A program made the translations under genes and the position numbers. Positions 12,570-24,451 of a DNA stretch of 64,000 nt are shown here, one piece after another (within the stretch, counting starts at the first letter, position 1; every line of letters begins with the position of its first letter). The notes below the pieces were generated by a model. It saw only the letters and a list, made by a program, of their open reading frames with translations. It was not told where the DNA came from and made no database searches. The stretch is taken from assembly GCA_950295325.1 (NCBI GenBank), contig OX485807.1:35432440-35496439 (forward strand), written 5' to 3'. Origin of the DNA: Polytrichum commune. Its lineage: Eukaryota > Streptophyta > Polytrichopsida > Polytrichales > Polytrichaceae.

Positions 12570-13730
12570 AACCTTGGACAACTGCCAAGTTAACTATAGC
12601 TAACTAGATATTTTTCAGCACATTTTAAGGAACAACTGTAGTTGATTAGAAATATTTTGAAGAACAACTATAGTTAACTAGAAAAATTTAAGACCACATT
12701 CAAGAACAACTATAGTTAACTAGAAAAAATCCAAGTATTATTGTGTATTCAAAGAAGTTTGCCTCTCGATTTGCTTTAGTTAAGGGTCTTCAATGTGCTC
12801 GGGCCACTGAGGATCATCAAGAAACGTCTTTATACGATCACTCACAGTGTTGGGCTCCGGAACAACCTCCATGGTCGCCAACAACACAAATAACACACTA
12901 GTGACACTACAACACTACAACATAATTCCGTGAACAAGTCGTGCTCAATCCTAGTTAACTAGATGTTCAGTTAACTAAATATAAGGGCCGCTTTATATTA
13001 GGGCCCATTTGGAGTAGAGCCCACTTGGACTTGAAGTGGGCCTTAACTTTAGCCCTACTTTACAAAGTGGGCCGTTGAGTGGGCCTTGCAATATAAAGTC
13101 CATAGGCCCACTTGTAGGGCCCAAATTGGAAATTCTACTTTAAAGTGGGCCTTCCAAATGGGCCTAGGGACTTTATATTGTAAGGCCCAATCCACGGCCC
13201 ACTTTGTCTTAAATGAATTATGCCCTTGCTTGAACTAAAGTCATAAAGTCATAAAGTCATAAAGTCATAAAATCATAAAATCATAAAGTCATAAAGTCAT
13301 AAATGACTATATGACAGAAGTTGGGTGAAGTGGGCCGTAGATGCGAAGTGGGTCTCCATAAACCCTCGACCCATTTTTTTGCCGGCGGCCCACTTTTTTC
13401 CCTCCAAAACGCCGCCATGTCACCCACCACGCAAGCTTTAGGAGAAGTGGGCCGACTCTCAATATAAAGTCCTTGGGCCCATATTAGGGCCCATTTGGGC
13501 AATCTAAGCACTCTCATTGGTTGATGCCTAGGGTTTGGAAATGGGCCCTAGAAATGGGCCCCAATATAAAGTGGCCCTAATTATAGTTAACTACATTTTT
13601 TGGCAGACCAAATTTTAAAAGAACTATAGTTAAATACATTTTTTGGCAAGTCAAATTGCAAACAACTATAGTTACGAAAGGCATCTAGTCAACTAATAGT
13701 TGAATTAGTTGGTTAGTTGTCCAAGGCCTA
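12570..13730. mobile_element. TIR DNA element with CCTTGGACAACT ends, host to a nested MITE
   Basis: Inverted CCTTGGACAACT termini lie at 12572-12583 and 13715-13726. They are flanked by the direct repeat AAATATTTCA at 12560-12569 and 13731-13740, a probable 8-10 bp target duplication. Subterminal arms contain several copies of AACTATAGTTAACTA on both sides, as in Mutator-like or hAT MITEs. The middle is occupied by a second element (12985-13577). No transposase frame. Confidence 0.65.
12985..13577. mobile_element. Tourist/PIF-Harbinger-like MITE nested in the 12570-13730 element
   Basis: The left terminus matches GGGCCRCTTTATATTRGGGC, and the right terminus reads the same in inverse. TAA flanks both ends (12982-12984 and 13578-13580), the TWA target duplication typical of PIF/Harbinger. 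Internal GGGCCCA/ATATAAAGT motifs recur in both orientations. A CATAAAGT tandem tract lies at 13240-13303. Length 593 bp, non-coding. Confidence 0.7.
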
Positions 13731-13740
13731 AAATATTTCA

Positions 13741-14830
13741 TCAACCCATCTTTTGGCGAAAAAATAATTGGATTTGCACACGCTTGCGCACCTTCTTTGT
13801 GCAACATAGCCCGTATATTGAATCATATCCTCGTGATTGGCCTAATCACCCCTTACGGTGATGCCCTCTTCTATGGGTTTCAGTCCCGCTTGTGGGTGTA
13901 GCACACAGCAAAGCGTTCCCTCTGGAAGACGTTCTTGTAACCAAATCAGCACCACCGGTTTCCATGAAAAAACTAACGCAATGAGTAGTGAAGTCGTGAC
14001 CGATCAATGCCAAACTAAGAGCGTCCCCACCAGACCGGACATGGGGCATGCCAACACCAAAAGTGGGGCATCCCGGCATGGCGGTACCAATATAAATTGA
14101 GCCCCACCAGTGTCCGGTCCCCCATAATTTAGAACCGGCCCGTGTATAGTAAAGACCTTCCCCCGCCATAAATGTTTCATATAACGGACCTCCTTAGGCC
14201 CGCCAAGAGATTACTTTAATATCAGATACTCCGATATTATCCTACTTTATCCCATGTCAGATAATAGGTGTCATTGTCTTGTTGATTGCTTCCTAATTCT
14301 ACCGGGGGTATGCCTAGGCTTTGATGGGCTTTGACTCAAGATGAGCTGCCCCGCCCAAGATGGAGGGCTCCCAAAAGGTATAAAATATTATATACTCTAT
14401 TTGGCGTGTACCCGATCTGGTGGGGATGCTCTAATAGTGTCAAGTGTGCTCCAGTCATGAAAGACGAAAGATTGGACTTACCCATGTGTGATATCGAACT
14501 CGCACTTGGGGGAGTTTGGATGATGACGAGCGTTGCAGTTGAGATTCAATACTCTCCTGCCTGACACATGGTCCAACGAGGGTGTTGTAGGCATTGTAGT
14601 TGCGTTCCTCATTGTGATATGGCAATTTGCTCTCATGCGATTGCAACGGTCCCGGTGTGGCCGACAAGTTTAGATTGAAGGGCCCCTTGTCTATGCTTCC
14701 ATAACGAATAAAATGTTCCAAGGAATTGGCCTTGACATGAATTTCTGTGAGAAGGATTGGTTGAAGAACCCCCTGCCTTATGCACTTGATGTTGGGGTGG
14801 TGGATGTGGGTTACAAAGGTCGATGATGGT
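13741..14830. other. Intergenic, no recognisable gene
   Basis: Mixed-composition sequence with short frames in several frames and no recognisable domain. I see nothing further. Confidence 0.4.
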
Positions 14831-17002
14831 TGTGAGCCTAATATGGTGCTCACATGTTAACTTAATTACAAAAATTACTAAAACCTTAATATTGTGCTTT
14901 CTTGAGTAGTCAAAAAGATAAGAAAAAGGTTGAGGAGTTAAAAGTCTAGATTGAATAAAGATTAGTGGTAAGTTAGGAGTTAGGTAGGGCAAGAGGCCAA
15001 GGAGAATTAATGATGGATCAAGTCAAGTAGTTAAGTGTGAGTGCTAGGGGGAGGTAAAAGCAACTAGGAAAGGGGGGAAGTGGAGTTTGAAAGGGGAAGG
15101 GCCAAAGAAAGAGGCCTAACCGCATTTTTCTTTTCGGGCGGCCCGAAAAATGCCGGGCAACGGGAAAAAAAAAGGAAAGGTTTGGAGGGGTCTCGGGAGG
15201 CAAGGGAAAAAGTCTCATTATGCAAGTGTGAGGAGAGGAACCTCTAGAGGAGAGGCGAAGCCCTGCTTTGTTGGGGAGCGTCGGAGGTGGTTGCAAGTAG
15301 CGATCCTCCGGGGCAAGAATTGGAAAAGGTTAGCAAGCATGGTGTGGAGCGATGAAGGGTGGACAACCAAGGGTGAGGGGTCGCAGAGTAGGTGTGAACG
15401 GCGAATGCCAGGAGCGCTGTAGAAACGGTAGCGACGGAGTGTTCCTCTGTGGGTTCACCTTGCAGATCTAAAGTGCGGATTGGGGAGTAAACCTCCAACT
15501 CCAAGGTCCCTTGGCCATGGACGGAGCCTCCCCCTCATCACCACAATGGTCTTGGCCTCACTCTCGGCTCTCCTACTCTCCGATACTAGCACTGCGTAGC
15601 GTCTCTGCTCCGATTTTCAGCACTTGCTGCGGCATCATTCGAGAAATCTCAATCGGTAGGGACGGCGGTCAGAGGTGCCGGACTGGTCACAGGAGCGCAA
15701 CCGCCAAGGGAAGAGGGGAGAGGTAAGTGCAAGGAGAACCGAGGAGTCATAGCAGATCTCGGGAGAAGACAAGGAGACTGAAGTGGAATCTTAGATGGAT
15801 GATCACACCAGTGGCGATCAATCCGCTCCCGCTCACGAATGAGAAGAGAACAAAGAAACAACAGAAGGATGCCTTGCTGCTGGCAGGGAAGGTCGATTCT
15901 CAGGTTTGATGTAACTGCAGTGAGAGTGGGAGAGTAGAGATGATGACTGCAATGGTAACATTCAAGTTAGGTTGGAATAAAATGTGGGTTGGGTTGCACG
16001 AAAGTGGATGTGGAAGTGGAGTTGAGCAGGGGTTAGGTGGTAGTTGTTTCGGAGTTTCAATTCCTTGTGGGTTTGGCCCAACAACTTAGAGGTGTGCGGA
16101 GGAGTGTGGATTTGGGGGTACGGGGAATTGGGCCAGGGAATTTTCTTGCAGAGGAATGACAGGTCAGGGAGGTGACAAATCTGCACGGCCAGAAGAGGTG
16201 GTCTCCGAGGGGTGAGAGGAGCATCATCGCAACAGTGGCAATGCAGTGGAGGGTGAGAACGACCTCACGGCGTGGTTTATGCGGAGCTACCCATCCGGGG
16301 ACGGCAGTCGTACTGATCCCTCTACTACACTCCTGAAGCGAGAAGGGGTCCTGATGCTCACCTGGGGGAGGATTCACGCCTTCAAGATGCGGGGAAGGGG
16401 ATTGACTCTGCGGTCGGGGGGCTAGCCTTGGTCATCGCCCCGGTTCCTTCATGGATGTGCAGGGTTCATAATTCCTTGTTACTGGGGAGGCTCAGTCAGC
16501 TGCAGCAAGCAGCAGCGGAGATGCACACTTCTCCGAAGGTCTTGATTAGTGGGGGTAGCAAGCTAGACTTCAACTGGCCTCGTGGAATTGTTAGTGTTCC
16601 GCTCGGACGAGGGAGGTAGTAGAGGTAGACAAGGTTACTGCAACATTTAAGAGGAATAAGGCAGATCATGGGACTGTGCCGATGAGTTGTTGAAGGATAG
16701 GGACTAGGACAGGGGGTTGCATTCAAAAAGGCGAAAAGAAACTAAAGAGGGGAGGTGAAGGCCATTAGACGTGGGTGTGAGGGAAATTTAATTGGATGTT
16801 GTTGCATTGACATTATTTGGGGGTCAAGCATTTGTGAATGCTTGTTTGAAGTTAATAAAAAGGTGTTATACACACCACTTCTCCCACTTCAATTGGATTG
16901 AATTTGTACTTGCTTATGAGGATGTTAGGTTTAGGATGTGGCACATGATCTCCCACCCGGACTAGGACGCAATTGAAGGGTAGGGGTGATTGTGGGCTGA
17001 CA
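14831..17002 (+). mobile_element. Solo LTR, family 2 copy A (about 2.17 kb)
   Basis: Starts TGTGAGCC and ends GGGCTGACA, an imperfect inverted pair with TG...CA ends. Flanks ATGGT (14826-14830) and ATGGC (17003-17007) are a 5-bp target duplication with one difference. It shares its start, the internal GCGAAGCCCTGCTT motif and the 3' motif CACCCGGACTASGACGCA with the copies at 21669-24446 and 25341-36257. No gag or pol frames, so it is read as a solo LTR. Confidence 0.65.
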
Positions 17003-17890
17003 ATGGCCTCCAGTTCATGGGCATAAGATAATGCCGAGGACGATCAACAAACTTCCAAAAGGCATATTAACTCTTTCAATCCGATCCGAATTAATTCAAC
17101 ATTCTCCACCGACATTTCCGCTGCGCATTTATATGGTGGCATCATACGTATGGGTTTTATTTACTGGCACGGTGAAGAAGTTTTGTACCCTAATTACGTA
17201 GAAGTGATGTAAGCTTGACTACTACAAAACGCAAGTGCTTATGATCTCTTAAAATGAACCCCAGCACACTTAGTTTTCTTGGTGAAATGTTGAATACGTA
17301 TGTCACATGTCAACTTCGACAAGCTAGTTGCACGTTGGAAGCAGGTGTTAAAAATCTACTCTACCAATTAGGGATCTACTATGATTTTGAACCTAATAGT
17401 GTGGTTTTGTAGAATTCTCAGTTTATCACTTACTCTTACATATTAAGAACCGGCTATTTCTTCGTTATGGAGATTCTAGTTCATTTTCCACATCGAATTG
17501 ATCTTACCGCGTCTTACTATCTACAGAATCTTGCCGAACATGGGCATGTTGAATCGATAAGTTATTGCACTTATAGAGTGTGAACTACTTCCACACAAAA
17601 TAGCTGTAGGCGAACAGAGCATCACTAACTTAGACATGTGTGCCATGTTGAATGTCCTTACCATTGATTAATGCCAGATATTCCAACTGAATATATTGTT
17701 CATTATACAGACCAACATGGAGACATGCACAGTGAAGAAGGCAAACATAATGAAGCGGAGCATAAGAAGAGTTCCAGCAAAAAAGTAATCCAATAAACGC
17801 CCTACAGCAAGATAGTTTGAGCTGTTTAAAGCTTCTCTGGTAAGGATGGACCCTGTCATTGTGGAAATTGATCGCAAGCGCAATCTTATT
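17003..17890. other. Intergenic; possible eroded retroelement
   Basis: A minus-strand frame (17668-17967) has a stretch LNSSNYLAVGRLLDYFFAG that faintly resembles the start of copia gag. It is hydrophobic afterwards and has no other retroelement domains, so it is not called as a gene. Confidence 0.25.
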
Positions 17891-17891
17891 G

Positions 17892-18381
17892 CAGTGATCA
17901 GGGAGATTTTGGGCGTAATCGGTTGAGATCCTAGTGTTTGCAAATCCAACTGGTTACATGTTGACATCGTCCGGTGTTCCTTTAGTAAATTGGGGTATAT
18001 CCTATAAATTCCTCAAAAACGACCGGTAATTTTCCTGCAGTCTTGAACTTCAACCGGTTATTTCTCAAACTCAACTGGTTCATCTGTAACTAACTGCCGG
18101 TTCTCCCCGATCATTGATCTTATTCTTTTGCACCGAACGAGGTGTGCACACCTATGATCTGGGAGAACTGGCAGTTAGTTACAGATGAACCAGTTGAGTT
18201 TGAGAAAGAACCGGTTGAAGTTCAAGACTGCAGGAAAATTACCGATCATTTTTTAGGAATCTATAGAAGAATATACCCCAATTTAATAAAGGAAAACCAG
18301 AGGATGTCAACATGTAAACGGTTGGACTTGCAAACACTAGGATCTCAACCGATTATGCCCAAAATTCTCCCCGATCACTGG
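17892..18381. repeat. Long near-perfect foldback (two arms of about 230 bp)
   Basis: The left arm (17892-18119) and right arm (18148-18381) are inverse copies around a loop of about 30 bp. A segment containing CAGTTAGTTACAGATGAACC is almost identical in both. Transcription from either side would give a long double-stranded hairpin. It may be a foldback element or an inverted duplication, and the low divergence suggests it is recent. Confidence 0.75.
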
Positions 18382-20959
18382 TGCACAGAATTTCTGTAAA
18401 CAAATCAGCTACAAGTTGTGTCTACCCCTCGTCTGCCTAAAGAAGTAGCAGCACTTGCAGTCGTTCTCACTTATAAAATGTAGGAATGAAATTTCTTCGA
18501 ATTTGCAGCCTAATATCCCCTTTGATACTCTTAGCAGCTCCAAACTAAATTCTAACGATGGTGGCCGCGACAAGTTGCCACCCTGAGCGACCAAGAGGCT
18601 AGCGAAATTGCGGCAAATTATCAGACCTAAGCTCGGAGTTTTGAAAGTCGTGCCTCACATTCATGTGCACATGAAATGAAAACAAAATCGCATCAAAAAG
18701 GGGTGATGAGGGGCCTGACCTTTGATTGCGAGGAGGTGGCCGCAGTTGCAATGCTAGTCGCTCGCATTGCCTAGGGCCAATGAGATTTCATAGCAAGAGC
18801 AGTGCCTGTGGATAATTGGTGGAGACCAACAACAACGTTAAATTAATGAAATACTTAAGGTTTACATCCAAGGCGAGAGAGGTTCTCTAAAGTTTTCATG
18901 GTTGTTGGAACTTCTAGCGTCTAGGTTACGAGATTGGGCGTTGCTTCCAATGTGAGTTGAAGCTAGAAAGTGGTGGCAATCGATTTCAGGCTTGCGACAT
19001 CACAACACCCCGCCATAGCCGAGTTTTTTATGTCAGGGGAAATAGAATCCTAAAATACAATTAGGAACTCACAGTACAATTGTAGCATACACCCGACTCC
19101 ACATCCGAGGCGATGTAGTTTGGTAGAGTTTGATAGACGGCCACATTATCGGTGTTCTAATATGAGCTTTCATGGTCTAGATTATGAGCGACCGATCCTG
19201 CATCAAATTTGGATTGAAGTGAAAAAGTGATGGCAATGGATGCTAGGATCTCAACAGCGCCCTGCCATAGCCAAGTGGGCAATCTTGAGATCACCATTTC
19301 TCAATTTTTTTTTCTTAATGCACAAAGTATCAGTCAGCAGAGGTTTTATGGCGACATTACCCAAGCTCTAGACTTCTATGACTTTAGAATTATTAGTCAT
19401 GTCCAAGACATTTGCTTTTGTGTTTGATCTCCTTGTAGTTTAGATTTTGGTTACAAACAAACCCAGGGAAACACTCAGGGAAAATTTTAAAGGTGATTTG
19501 TATATCATCTAGGTGTTTCATATAAGTTTTATCAAGGAAAAGACATGACTATTTCACTTTGGGTTCATATTGACAATTGAATTAGGAATGGGTGTTAAAA
19601 ATTTCGAAATCAATCCATATCTGTACATACAATTGTGGTAGTTTCTCATCTCATTCTAATTACCCAAACAATGGTGTGGTAGTGACTTTATTTTAATTGA
19701 ACCAAGTGCGGTGCACAAGCATAGGCACAAGCATAGTCAATGATCTTGCATGACTAATCCATTTTTGTCTTGTTACCAAAGCCAAGGGTACTTTGGTGTT
19801 GTCAATGATCTTGTATTAATTAATCCCCTTTAGTGTGGCTTAAAATGTTTGTGCAGTTATCCTTTCAAGATTTTCAGTCTTCTTAAATTAAATATGATTT
19901 TGGTTATAATTTTTGGCAATAGTCTCTTACCTAGTCTTGGCCAAGGTAATCACAGATATCTCAATTACGACCATAGACCATGCCACATATATATACATGT
20001 CAACCTAGTTCCACATGATTATTTATCTAATTGATTCAAAATTGCTTGCACGCATATTAACATTGTGTGACTTCCTCTTATCTTAATTCATTTAATCTTA
20101 ATTTCTCAAGACCATAATCTGAAATGAGCGTTAATAAGTTCTTTAATTACTGACGAATTATAATATCTCAATTTTAAATGACTTTCCCTTCTTAGTTTTT
20201 TAAATATAAAGTCACTATTTACTTGGATATGGTCAGTCAAATCCTTTCGGCTACCTCCAACTCGCTTCTCATCCTCTCTGGATGATTGTATTGTTCGATT
20301 ACCCTTTTCTAATCCCTGAAAGGTTAATATGTTTGAAAATCAATTATTTATCGACAGTAAGACTATAGCCATCAACATCAATATTCAAGCATACGATTTT
20401 ATCATAATTCTCCAAGGAAACTCCCCTCATTTATTTTGCATTTTAATTTGCAATTACATTTTCACACCAAAAATTACACAATACAATGTAGAATCCAGTA
20501 ATATCCCCCTTAGATCGAACTTATTTACAAAACAAATATTAGACATTTCCTTGTCCAATTAATATTTCACTCACTTCCGGCCTTACATTAACTGTATTTG
20601 GGAAGTTAAATTCACAGTGGATCGTAGTGCAAGTGGTTGACAGAATCTGAGTTCAAAATCGAATGATTTTAACAATAGCTTTCTAACCATATTTCTACCC
20701 TGTCATTGTTGTTCAATATTTTTACATAAACGGGAATAATTTAATTATATAACTTAATCAGATGAGGGTTGAACATTTCCTCAACTCAGAGTTTCAAACA
20801 TTCCAAAATTATCCATGCAAATGATATATTCAATCACGACCAAATATTCCAATTTAATCACCCGAGACGAACTCATGCCTGATTTGATTTGTATTGTAAA
20901 ACAATACAATTCACTCTCAAGACAACAATCAATTTCATCTTACGCATTGGTTTCTTCAT
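18382..20959. other. Intergenic; one degenerate tandem pair
   Basis: Around 18890-19015 and 19115-19275 two diverged copies share TGGCAATSGAT...CCTGCCATAGCC-type blocks. From 19440 onwards the sequence is AT-rich and without any gene I can recognise. Confidence 0.4.
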
Positions 20960-20967
20960 TCAACAAA

Positions 20968-21232
20968 CTCGGGGAGGACACTTAGGAAAATTAGTAAACA
21001 TGGTGCGTTAAAATATAGGGTGTATTTTATTCATGAGCAATAAAATTAAGAAAAAATTAGATGTAATATAGGATGCTTAAAATCCAAGTACGGAGTAATT
21101 AGAGAATATATGAAGAATATACCTCAAATGTTTGAGAATGTACCTCAAATATTCCAATTATGTGATAGCCTCATTTAAATACCCCTTTAACGTATGTGTT
21201 CACACAAAGTATAGTGAAGTGTCCCCCCCGAG
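20968..21232. mobile_element. 265-bp non-autonomous element with the same ends as the 8.1-kb transposon
   Basis: The left end is CTCGGGGAGGACACTT and the right end is the inverse of CTCGGGGGGGACACTT. These match the CYCGGGGGGARCACT ends of the transposon at 27368-35493. A perfect 8-bp duplication TCAACAAA flanks it (20960-20967 and 21233-21240). The interior is AT-rich and non-coding. Inference: a MITE mobilised by that transposon family. Confidence 0.75.
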
Positions 21233-21240
21233 TCAACAAA

Positions 21241-21668
21241 CTATTATCTTGCACTCCAATTTAACCAAAACTTAATATTAGATTACTTAAGTCTATAAAT
21301 TTTATCAATTTTAGTTCTCCTAGACCATAATCAATCAATATTACGCAAACAATAACGCTCAAACAATTTCTCGGACAAATGATAAAAGAATGTTTCTTTA
21401 ATGACACTGCGATTTCTTCACAATCGCAAATTCAGACAATTCTCTTTAGGTTGATATGGATATCCGATCCAATCCCCTTAGATTCCAATTCAAACACCCA
21501 ATTTCACATACAATTGACAAAGAAGACTTCAATTCTTACAATTGCTGCAAAATACAATTGATAGTCAATATAAGATATTATTCTAAAAACTTGTAAAGTT
21601 TAGCAAAATTTTGGCATGAATGAAAAGTAAGAAATCACACCCATCAGATTCTAAAGGCCTTGTCTTAT
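21241..21668. other. Intergenic, AT-rich, nothing recognised
   Basis: Short AT-rich spacer between the 265-bp MITE and the family 2 LTR. No gene or repeat seen. Confidence 0.4.
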
Positions 21669-24446
21669 TGTGAGCCCGAATTCGTGCCCACAATTCAACT
21701 TAAACTTTAAAAAGTACAAAACATTGGGATTAACAATTGTTTGAAGTGGTTTAGAGGTAGGAAGGAGTGAAGGTTCAAAAGCTTAGTTAGATTAGAATTA
21801 AAGTTGTGTGACCGTGTGCAATTAAAGAAAAAGACCAAAAACAAGTACTTAGTCTACTTAGGTTGAGTGGCCATTAGGTTGAAGTGGCTTAGGCCAATGA
21901 TAATTGTCTGTTTTAGGTGGGGTGATGTTTGTTTAAGGGGGGGGGTCCCTCCCTGTTAGGATTAGGTAGTTGCTGGATCTCCGGGAACGAGAGGAGGGGG
22001 TCCCCGAGGCTCCTGATGGGAGGCTCTCATAAGGAGAGCGGCGCAAAGAGCCACCGAGCGACGGCGAAGCCCTGCTTCGTTTCGGTGCAGGGGAGATTGA
22101 TAGCAAGCGGGTAATGGAGGGCATGTGACGTCAAATTCGATTCATGAGCTTGTTGCCTGGATCGAAGCCGAATGAGGTTGAAGCACAACATGGCAACAAT
22201 GGACGGTAGACAAGGAGGGCATCAACATTACTTGAATTCTCACAGTTGAGACAAGAGAGTGAGAAGGGAGAGCCGTCGTAGATAGCACTTTGGGCTCTTG
22301 GGGGAATTTGGGCTAAGATGAAGAATGATGCCGAAAAGGGTGCAGCACTGTGGAATCGTGGGCGCTCCGAAGCATCAGGAAGGAGGAATCTAGTGGAGAC
22401 CCGAAAAGTGTGAGGCTGCTGGTTGTGATTCCTCGTAACATTCAGCTAAGAGTAGCAGCGCCAGACTCTCGGACCGCAGCTCGGAGTTGGCACTGGACGC
22501 TCAATTCGGGCGTGGATCAGCTGTCCTCGCATGTCGCAACCCTTGCTAAGCCCCTTTGACAATCTTGCCAATTTTCAATTTTAGCAAAGGTTACGAGCGC
22601 TAACCATTCGCATTCCGCCATGCCAATGGTTAGCTCCTCCTACCCCGGACCTTATAGTTCATAGGAGGGAACCAACCCTCCTACTTTGCTTTTGGGACTC
22701 ACCCCTTAATCAGTAACCATTCCTTAGATGTGGACTTCCATCCATGGAAGTCCAATCCTATGTTGATCATCGCATTGCCGGAGCAACACTACAACAACCC
22801 GAACCATACTAGGCAACTATGGCCTCACAATGGGCCAATGCCCATGGAGGCCTTGCCGTTCGGCCTCGGGTGGGTGAGGCCACACCACCTCACCCATATA
22901 AGCCTCAAGGACTTCACGCGGGGCCCCTACCCCACCTTCAACCAACCTCTTGTCTCTCTACCAAGAGTTGGGGCCAAGTGGACATTTTCCTTTAGCTGCT
23001 GGGCCTAGAATCCCCCAGCAGCTTCAGACCATCATAACTTTCTTGTATGATGTCTGATCATAACAACCAACCATTCCATCTTCATCTACGCTTCACGTAG
23101 ATGCCGATGGACTCCTCACTTGCCCCATTCGGGCAAGATTTAACGAAGTTATGCCTGTTTGAACCTTGGCAGTCCCGGGAATCACTGCCAGGCACTGCTG
23201 TAGCAGGGCGCTGTCCCGGGACAGCGCCCCACTCAAATGGCCATAACTCCTAGCTCACACCTCCGATTGAGGTGTTCTTGAGCTTTCTAGAATCACCACG
23301 CCATGAGCTACGCATAACTCATGGCCTTACCCTTGTGCCTCCTAGTCTTTGTGGGTGGGAGGCGTTCCCAACGCCCGGGGCCCTCACCCACACTAGGATC
23401 ACTTGGGCCCTCTCACCAACGGCGCCACAAGTCCCGGGTGTCACTCCGGGGTTTCCCTTGTGCCCATGGTGTTTCGGGCAGTCCTCATGGAGAGGTGCGC
23501 GACATCGCCATCACCACACCAATGTTATTGTTGTTGCTACAATCGTGGTCGAAGCCGCGAATCGGTGCAGATCCAGGCTCCGCTCGGAGGATTCATAAAT
23601 GGGTGGTGTCGGAGGTGGATTGGGACTGTCCTTCAGTGTTGTGTGTGAGTCGTCGGTCATTGAAGCAGCATGCTCGGAAGGGCGAATGCAGGGCGACAGA
23701 GCGTCGGCAGGGAAACAAATTGAGGAGAAGGAGCTGGTAGTGAATATAATGCCTATGCAGCGGACAGGAGCAGAGTAAGGTTTGCATGCGTCGAAAGCTT
23801 TGGGAGGCAGGAATGTCTCAAGGTCATCAGAGGCTTCGGAAGATAGAGACTGGGCGCCGTGAGAGGCCTTGTGGATTTCTAGTTCGCACACATGACCAAG
23901 CATTTTTAGATCAGTGAGACCAGTGGCATGTGCATAGCCGGTTAAGGAGCAGTGATAGTCAAAGAGCAGTAGAGTTTGAGGTTGCTCCAGAAGCTACTAA
24001 CCTCGAGCTAGTACTCGGCAACTCTGTAGGGAAGTCAAGTAGCAAGCAGTGGGTAAGGGGATGTGACCTGGCATCCATTGAGGGGCCAGCAAGGCCGAAT
24101 GTGATGAGAACATAAGGTGCCTGGGCCTTGGAGTTCGGCACTGGGCATATGTGTGCAATGGTTGATTATAGGGTAGAATTAAAAATAGTGGTGGCATGAA
24201 TGAGTAACAATTAGATTAGAATTTTTGGGCTTGAGTAGGATTTGAGTGTTGCCCTATGTAAGTGTGTGACTGAAGTGTTTATGAACACTTGTGGTTTATT
24301 TAATTAAAAAAAAAGTGTTCATCACACCAAGTCATTAATTGGGTTGGATCTAAGTCCCAATGGTTGATCAAGGCTGCGGGACTTCATGTGAGTTATAAAC
24401 CTTCACCCGGACTACGACGCATAAGGGTGGAGGTTTAGGATTGATA
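21669..24446 (+). mobile_element. Solo LTR, family 2 copy B, interrupted by a family 1 LTR
   Basis: Starts TGTGAGCCC and ends at a decayed terminus GGATTGATA, which differs from copy A's GGGCTGACA only by transitions. Flanks CTTAT (21664-21668) and CTTGT (24447-24451) look like a target duplication with one transition. Removing the nested LTR and its duplication leaves 1800 bp, close to the 1805 bp of copy C. Internal landmarks GCGAAGCCCTGCTTCG and CACCCGGACTACGACGCA match copy A. Non-coding. Confidence 0.6.
22532..23504 (+). mobile_element. Solo LTR, family 1, first copy (973 bp)
   Basis: TGTCGC...GCGACA ends; same length and very high similarity to 26149-27121. Flanks are TCGCA (22527-22531) and TCGCC (23505-23509), a 5-bp duplication with one mismatch. 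No primer binding site or polypurine tract follows, so it is a solo LTR and not one end of a retrotransposon. A TATA-like catataag lies near 22895, and a perfect 24-bp GC-rich palindrome lies at 23206-23229. Confidence 0.8.
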
Positions 24447-24451
24447 CTTGT

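Noticed and set aside
12156-12603. Frames of 68-145 codons around 12.3 kb
   Set aside because: They overlap each other in three frames across a C-tract and a (TA)n microsatellite and show no domain.
17668-17967. Minus-strand 99-codon frame with a copia gag-like phrase
   Set aside because: Only a short stretch is suggestive, the rest is hydrophobic and unrelated, and no other retroelement domain follows.
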